From an uncultured Bacillaceae bacterium (GTDB lineage: Bacteria > Bacillota > Bacilli > Bacillales > Pradoshiaceae): DNA of 25,199 nucleotides. Under the pieces are notes generated by a model, which ran no database searches, was not told the DNA's origin, and was given only the letters and a program-made list of their open reading frames with translations. Shown one piece after another: positions 21,421 through 25,199 of this stretch. Positions within the stretch are counted from its first letter, which is position 1; each line of letters begins with the position of its first letter. Made by a program: the position numbers and the translations under genes. The stretch is from positions 1 through 25,199 of the forward strand of contig CAJGCH010000007.1 in the NCBI GenBank assembly GCA_904501845.1. The letters run 5' to 3'.

Positions 21421-23836
21421 ATGCTTTTATAATAGGAGAATTCGCAGGCTTTACATGCCAAATATCATTTGCATACTCAGAAATCGTCCGGTCACTTGAG
21501 AAGAAACCTGAGTTTGCGATATTGATCACACTGGATTGATTCCACCATTTCTTGTCCTGGTAGGCTTGTGATACTCTTTCCTGCGCTTTCACATAGGAGT
21601 CAAAGTCACGAAGGACAAAGTATTGATCGTTCTCGATCAATAAGGAATCATAAATCACATCAAACATGCCATTCGTATTCGGGAAGAACCCATTCACCAG
21701 CTGGTTGACAGCCTCATGTATTCTCCTGTCGAGCATATAGTATTCTGAAGAATGATAGCCCCCATTAGCCTGGTAATTCATGACTTCCTCAGAGCTCATT
21801 CCAAAGATAAAGATATTATCCTTGCCGACCTGTTCATAAATCTCTACGTTCGCTCCATCCATTGTCCCGATGGTCAAAGCGCCATTCATCATGAACTTCA
21901 TATTTCCGGTACCAGATGCCTCTTTGCTAGCAGTTGAGATCTGTTCACTCACTTCAGCAGCCGGGAAGATTTCCTCCGCAAGGGATACACGGTAATTTTC
22001 AAGGAAAACGACTTTTAAATAGTCATTTGTCTCTTTATCGTTATTAACCTTTTCAGCAACCGTATTTATTAGCTTGATAATCTTCTTTGCGTAATAATAA
22101 CCCGGTGAAGCCTTAGCCCCAAATATGAAGGTCCTTGGATGCGGGCGGAAACTCGGTTCTTCCTTCATACGATTATATAAGTACATGATGTGGAGAACAT
22201 TTAATAATTGCCGCTTATACGCATGGAGACGTTTAACCTGTACATCGAAAATGCTATCAAGATTGACCTTGATTTGATTTTGCTTGAAGATACGCTCAGC
22301 AAGCTTGACTTTATTTTCATGCTTCACCTTCTCAAGCTGCTCAAGAAAAGCGGCATCATGCTTGAATTGCTCAAGTTTCTTCAGAGAAGGCGGCTCCACC
22401 TTCCACTTGTCCCCAATCGATTCTGTGATTAAGTCAGAAAGGGCTGGATTTGATTTCATGAGCCAGCGGCGATGCGTGATTCCATTCGTCTTATTATTGA
22501 ACCGCTCCGGGAATACCTGATAGAAATTATTCATTTCGCGTTTCTTTAAGATCTCCGTATGCAAATGTGCGACTCCATTTGTGCTATGGGTGCCCACAAT
22601 AGCCAAATGAGCCATTTTCACTTGATCATGGGCTATGATGGCCATATCCTCAATTCTTTGCCACTGATCAGGATACATATCCCAAAGCTGCTTGCAGAAT
22701 CGCTCATTAATTTCCTGAACTATCATGTAGATGCGCGGCAGAAGCGGCTGAAACAAGCGTACAGGCCATTTCTCCAAGGCTTCAGACAAGGTCGTATGGT
22801 TCGTATAAGAAACGGTCTGAACTGTTATATCCCATGCCTCTTCCCACGCAAGCCTCTCTTCATCCACTAAAATTCTCATCAATTCAGGAATCGCAAGAAC
22901 TGGATGCGTATCATTGATATGTATAGAAACATAATTAGGAAGCTCTCTGATATCCTTTTGCTTACTTCTGAAAGAATTCAAAATCGCATCAAGGCTAGCC
23001 CTTACTAAAAAGTACTGCTGCTTCAAGCGAAGAATCTTTCCGCTATCCTCCGCGTCATCTGGATAAAGGAACTCTGAAACCATTTCCGTCTCTCGCTTAT
23101 AACGCATAATATCATCATGGAAGGGAACATTAGCTGGTTCCGCATTCCACAAACGAAGCGTATTGACGGTTTCAGTTTGATAGCCGACAACCGGAATATC
23201 ATACGGGACCGCCAAGATTGGCTCTGCATCCCTATGCTTGAAGCTTAGACGGCCTTCCTCATCATAGTAGGATTCCACATTGCCCCAAAATGGCACCTCA
23301 ACAGCCAAATCAGATTTGCGCACCTCCCAGACCTGACCATTTTGAAGCCAGAGCTCAGGGTACTCTACTTGGACACCATCGATGATTTTTTGCTCAAACA
23401 AGCCATGCTTGTAGCGAATCCCGCATCCATGCCCCGGTAAATCGAGCGATGCGAGCGAATCCATAAAGCAAGCAGCCAAACGGCCAAGCCCTCCATTGCC
23501 GAGAGCGGAATCGGGCTCATTCGATTCCAGCTCGTCAAGGCTGATTCCTAGGTCTCTGAGCCCTTCTTCGACGACATCATGAATGCCAAGGTTGAGGATA
23601 TTGCTCCCCATAATCCTTCCCAGCAGAAATTCAATCGATAAATAATAGACTTGCTTCGTTTCAGTGGAACGATATACTTGATTAGTTTTAATCCAATTGG
23701 TGCTGATATATTCTCGAATCATGTTGCCTAGTACATGGTACTGGTCTTGCGGACTCGTCTCTTCGAAGCTCTTTCCCACGGACATCTCTAGCTTGGATAA
23801 AAAGGCTTTCTTAAATTGTTCTTTATTTTCAAACAT
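21419..23836 (-). CDS. glgP: Glycogen phosphorylase
   Basis: GlgP releases glucose-1-phosphate from glycogen chains using pyridoxal phosphate. The 805-residue protein is full length for the bacterial GT35 family. The PLP-binding lysine lies in EASGTGNMKFMMNGALTIG (about residue 640), and the N-terminal YYLSIEFLLGR and DSALGNGGLGRLAACF regions are intact. The ATG at 23836 lies 16 bp after the glgA stop, with a GGGGG ribosome binding site about 12 nt away, slightly far. It is the last gene of a glycogen operon (glgA before it; glgBCD expected further upstream outside the window), ending at a shared terminator. Confidence 0.97.
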   Translation of the reverse strand: MFENKEQFKKAFLSKLEMSVGKSFEETSPQDQYHVLGNMIREYISTNWIKTNQVYRSTETKQVYYLSIEFLLGRIMGSNILNLGIHDVVEEGLRDLGISLDELESNEPDSALGNGGLGRLAACFMDSLASLDLPGHGCGIRYKHGLFEQKIIDGVQVEYPELWLQNGQVWEVRKSDLAVEVPFWGNVESYYDEEGRLSFKHRDAEPILAVPYDIPVVGYQTETVNTLRLWNAEPANVPFHDDIMRYKRETEMVSEFLYPDDAEDSGKILRLKQQYFLVRASLDAILNSFRSKQKDIRELPNYVSIHINDTHPVLAIPELMRILVDEERLAWEEAWDITVQTVSYTNHTTLSEALEKWPVRLFQPLLPRIYMIVQEINERFCKQLWDMYPDQWQRIEDMAIIAHDQVKMAHLAIVGTHSTNGVAHLHTEILKKREMNNFYQVFPERFNNKTNGITHRRWLMKSNPALSDLITESIGDKWKVEPPSLKKLEQFKHDAAFLEQLEKVKHENKVKLAERIFKQNQIKVNLDSIFDVQVKRLHAYKRQLLNVLHIMYLYNRMKEEPSFRPHPRTFIFGAKASPGYYYAKKIIKLINTVAEKVNNDKETNDYLKVVFLENYRVSLAEEIFPAAEVSEQISTASKEASGTGNMKFMMNGALTIGTMDGANVEIYEQVGKDNIFIFGMSSEEVMNYQANGGYHSSEYYMLDRRIHEAVNQLVNGFFPNTNGMFDVIYDSLLIENDQYFVLRDFDSYVKAQERVSQAYQDKKWWNQSSVINIANSGFFSSDRTISEYANDIWHVKPANSPIIKA

Positions 23837-23852
23837 CTAAAAATCATGCCCC

Positions 23853-25199
23853 CTAAATCAAGTCTGTATATAATCTCTCATACTCAATAGCTGAGCGTGC
23901 CCAGCTATAATCTTTCTCCATTGAATTCTTGACGATTTTCTTCCAAACATCTGGTTTCTCATAGAAGGACAAAGCCCGCTGAATCGTATATAGCATGTCA
24001 TGAGCATTAAAGTTCGTAAAGGAGAAGCCGTTTCCATCCCCTGTATATTCATTATATGGCTGTACCGTATCGCGCAGGCCTCCTGTTTCACGCACGATTG
24101 GCAAAGTGCCGTAGCGCATCGCAATTAATTGGCTCAAACCGCATGGCTCAAACTTAGACGGCATAAGGAATAAGTCAGCCCCAGCATAGATTTGGTGCGC
24201 AAGATCTTCATTAAAACCTATATGCACACGACATTTATCCGGATACCACTGAGCTGAATAACCGAAGAAGTGCTCAAATTCCGGATCACCAGTTCCGAGC
24301 AAAATAAATTGGACATCCTGCTGCATAATTTCATGGAAGACAGCCCGTACTAAATCAAATCCTTTTTGTTTCGTCAGACGGGAAACAACGGCAATTACCG
24401 GTTTATCCTCGGCAACCGGTAAGTTGAAATACTCCTGCAGCTTTTTCTTATTTATCTTCTTGCCGGCTAAATTATTTGCGCTGAAAAGACTAGCCAAAGC
24501 CTGATCATTCTTCGGATTGTACAAATCATGATCAATCCCGTTCACAATGCCGTATAGATCCTGATTCCTAGATTGAAGTATGCCCTCAAGCCGCTCTCCA
24601 AAATACGCTGTTTTGATTTCTTCCTTATAGGTTGGGCTGACAGTCGTGATGGCATCAGAATACGTGAGAGCTGTTTTCATGAAGTTGACACACCCGTCGA
24701 ACTCTACCTGGTTAAAGTAATCATAATGCACGCCAAGCACATCACCAAGGAAGCCTTTTTCATAGATTCCTTGGAACATTAAGTTATGGATAGTAAAGAC
24801 ATTCTTCACATGAGCCAGCTTCGTATGCTGATGCTGGGTCTTCAAAAGGAATGGAATCATGCCTGTGTGCCAGTCATGGGTATGTATGATGTCAGGCAGG
24901 AATGGAATATGGTAAAGCGTCTCGACAGCTGCCTTGCAAAAATAAGCAAAACGCTCTCCATCATCGAATTGCTCATATAATTTTGGACGATGGAAGTAGT
25001 ATTCATTATCCATGAAATAATAAATGACACCGTCATACTCCAATTCATATATACCGCAATATTGCCTTCTCCAGCTTAGCTGAACCTCAAATTCAGCAAT
25101 TCTTTTAGCGGAATCAAAAAAATGGGCAGGGATTGTTCCATACTTCGGAAGCAATACTCTAACCTCATGCCCAAGTTTCTTTAATTCTTTTGGAAGGGA
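23853..25199 (-). CDS. glgA: Glycogen synthase (5' end beyond window)
   Basis: GlgA transfers glucose from ADP-glucose to a growing alpha-1,4 chain. The 448 visible residues run into the right edge and the frame stays open there, beginning SLPKELKKLGHEVRVLLPKYG. About 25-30 N-terminal residues, including the KxGG ADP-glucose motif, are missing from the window. Visible features are HSHDWH-type HTHDWHTGMIPF, VNGIDHDLYNP, SRLTKQKGFDLV and the C-terminal MPSKFEPCGLSQL with ETGGL. A TTG at 25154 is not the true start. It is followed by glgP in the same operon. Confidence 0.96.
   Translation of the reverse strand, partial: SLPKELKKLGHEVRVLLPKYGTIPAHFFDSAKRIAEFEVQLSWRRQYCGIYELEYDGVIYYFMDNEYYFHRPKLYEQFDDGERFAYFCKAAVETLYHIPFLPDIIHTHDWHTGMIPFLLKTQHQHTKLAHVKNVFTIHNLMFQGIYEKGFLGDVLGVHYDYFNQVEFDGCVNFMKTALTYSDAITTVSPTYKEEIKTAYFGERLEGILQSRNQDLYGIVNGIDHDLYNPKNDQALASLFSANNLAGKKINKKKLQEYFNLPVAEDKPVIAVVSRLTKQKGFDLVRAVFHEIMQQDVQFILLGTGDPEFEHFFGYSAQWYPDKCRVHIGFNEDLAHQIYAGADLFLMPSKFEPCGLSQLIAMRYGTLPIVRETGGLRDTVQPYNEYTGDGNGFSFTNFNAHDMLYTIQRALSFYEKPDVWKKIVKNSMEKDYSWARSAIEYERLYTDLI

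Noticed and set aside
25152..25154. TTG as the start of glgA
   Set aside because: The frame and family similarity continue upstream to the window edge, so the gene is only cut by the edge.

Overview
The window is a chromosomal housekeeping segment from a spore-forming Firmicute, most likely a Bacillaceae member. The evidence is gene order and content resembling the Bacillus subtilis ytm-ytl-ytk-men-glg region, an S-box leader on metK, Zur and CcpN-type operators, Gram-positive lipobox proteins, and the sporulation-linked genes spo0M and yteA. No rRNA, tRNA, IS element, prophage, integrase or CRISPR array was seen. I found no dramatic undescribed system. The interesting points are regulatory sites, very small genes and departures from the usual gene order.

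Left part (1-5440). metK (minus) sits behind a SAM (S-box) riboswitch. It is divergent from pckA (plus), whose extended -10 box overlaps a CcpN-like operator. Three minus-strand genes follow: a DUF925-type nucleotidyltransferase-like gene, ytmB and the alpha/beta hydrolase ytmA.

Middle (5440-12660). A three-gene ABC importer (ytlA lipoprotein, ytlC ATPase, ytlD permease) runs on the plus strand. It ends 23 bp inside the convergent Nudix hydrolase gene ytkD. Next come a DUF6154-like small gene, the tiny membrane protein ytzI, luxS (minus), yidD, a zinc-binding lipoprotein gene znuA behind two Zur boxes, a DUF1540 gene, spo0M, and an unrecognised 43-codon minus-strand gene ending inside an 18-bp perfect palindrome.

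Right part (12737-25199). The menaquinone genes menF-menD-menH-menB-menE form a minus-strand operon with 4-11 bp overlaps from menF to menB. A 73-bp gap containing a strong hairpin then precedes menE. menA is divergent from menF. menC, which normally follows menE in B. subtilis, is not here. Right of menA lie a possible 36-codon minus-strand gene whose Shine-Dalgarno sequence is in a hairpin, yteA (DksA/TraR-type zinc finger), and the 3' end of a glycogen operon (glgA, cut by the right edge, then glgP).

Functionally the window covers methyl metabolism and its recycling (metK, luxS), gluconeogenesis (pckA), storage polysaccharide (glgA, glgP), the respiratory quinone (men), metal uptake (znuA), nucleotide-pool cleaning (ytkD) and sporulation control (spo0M, yteA).
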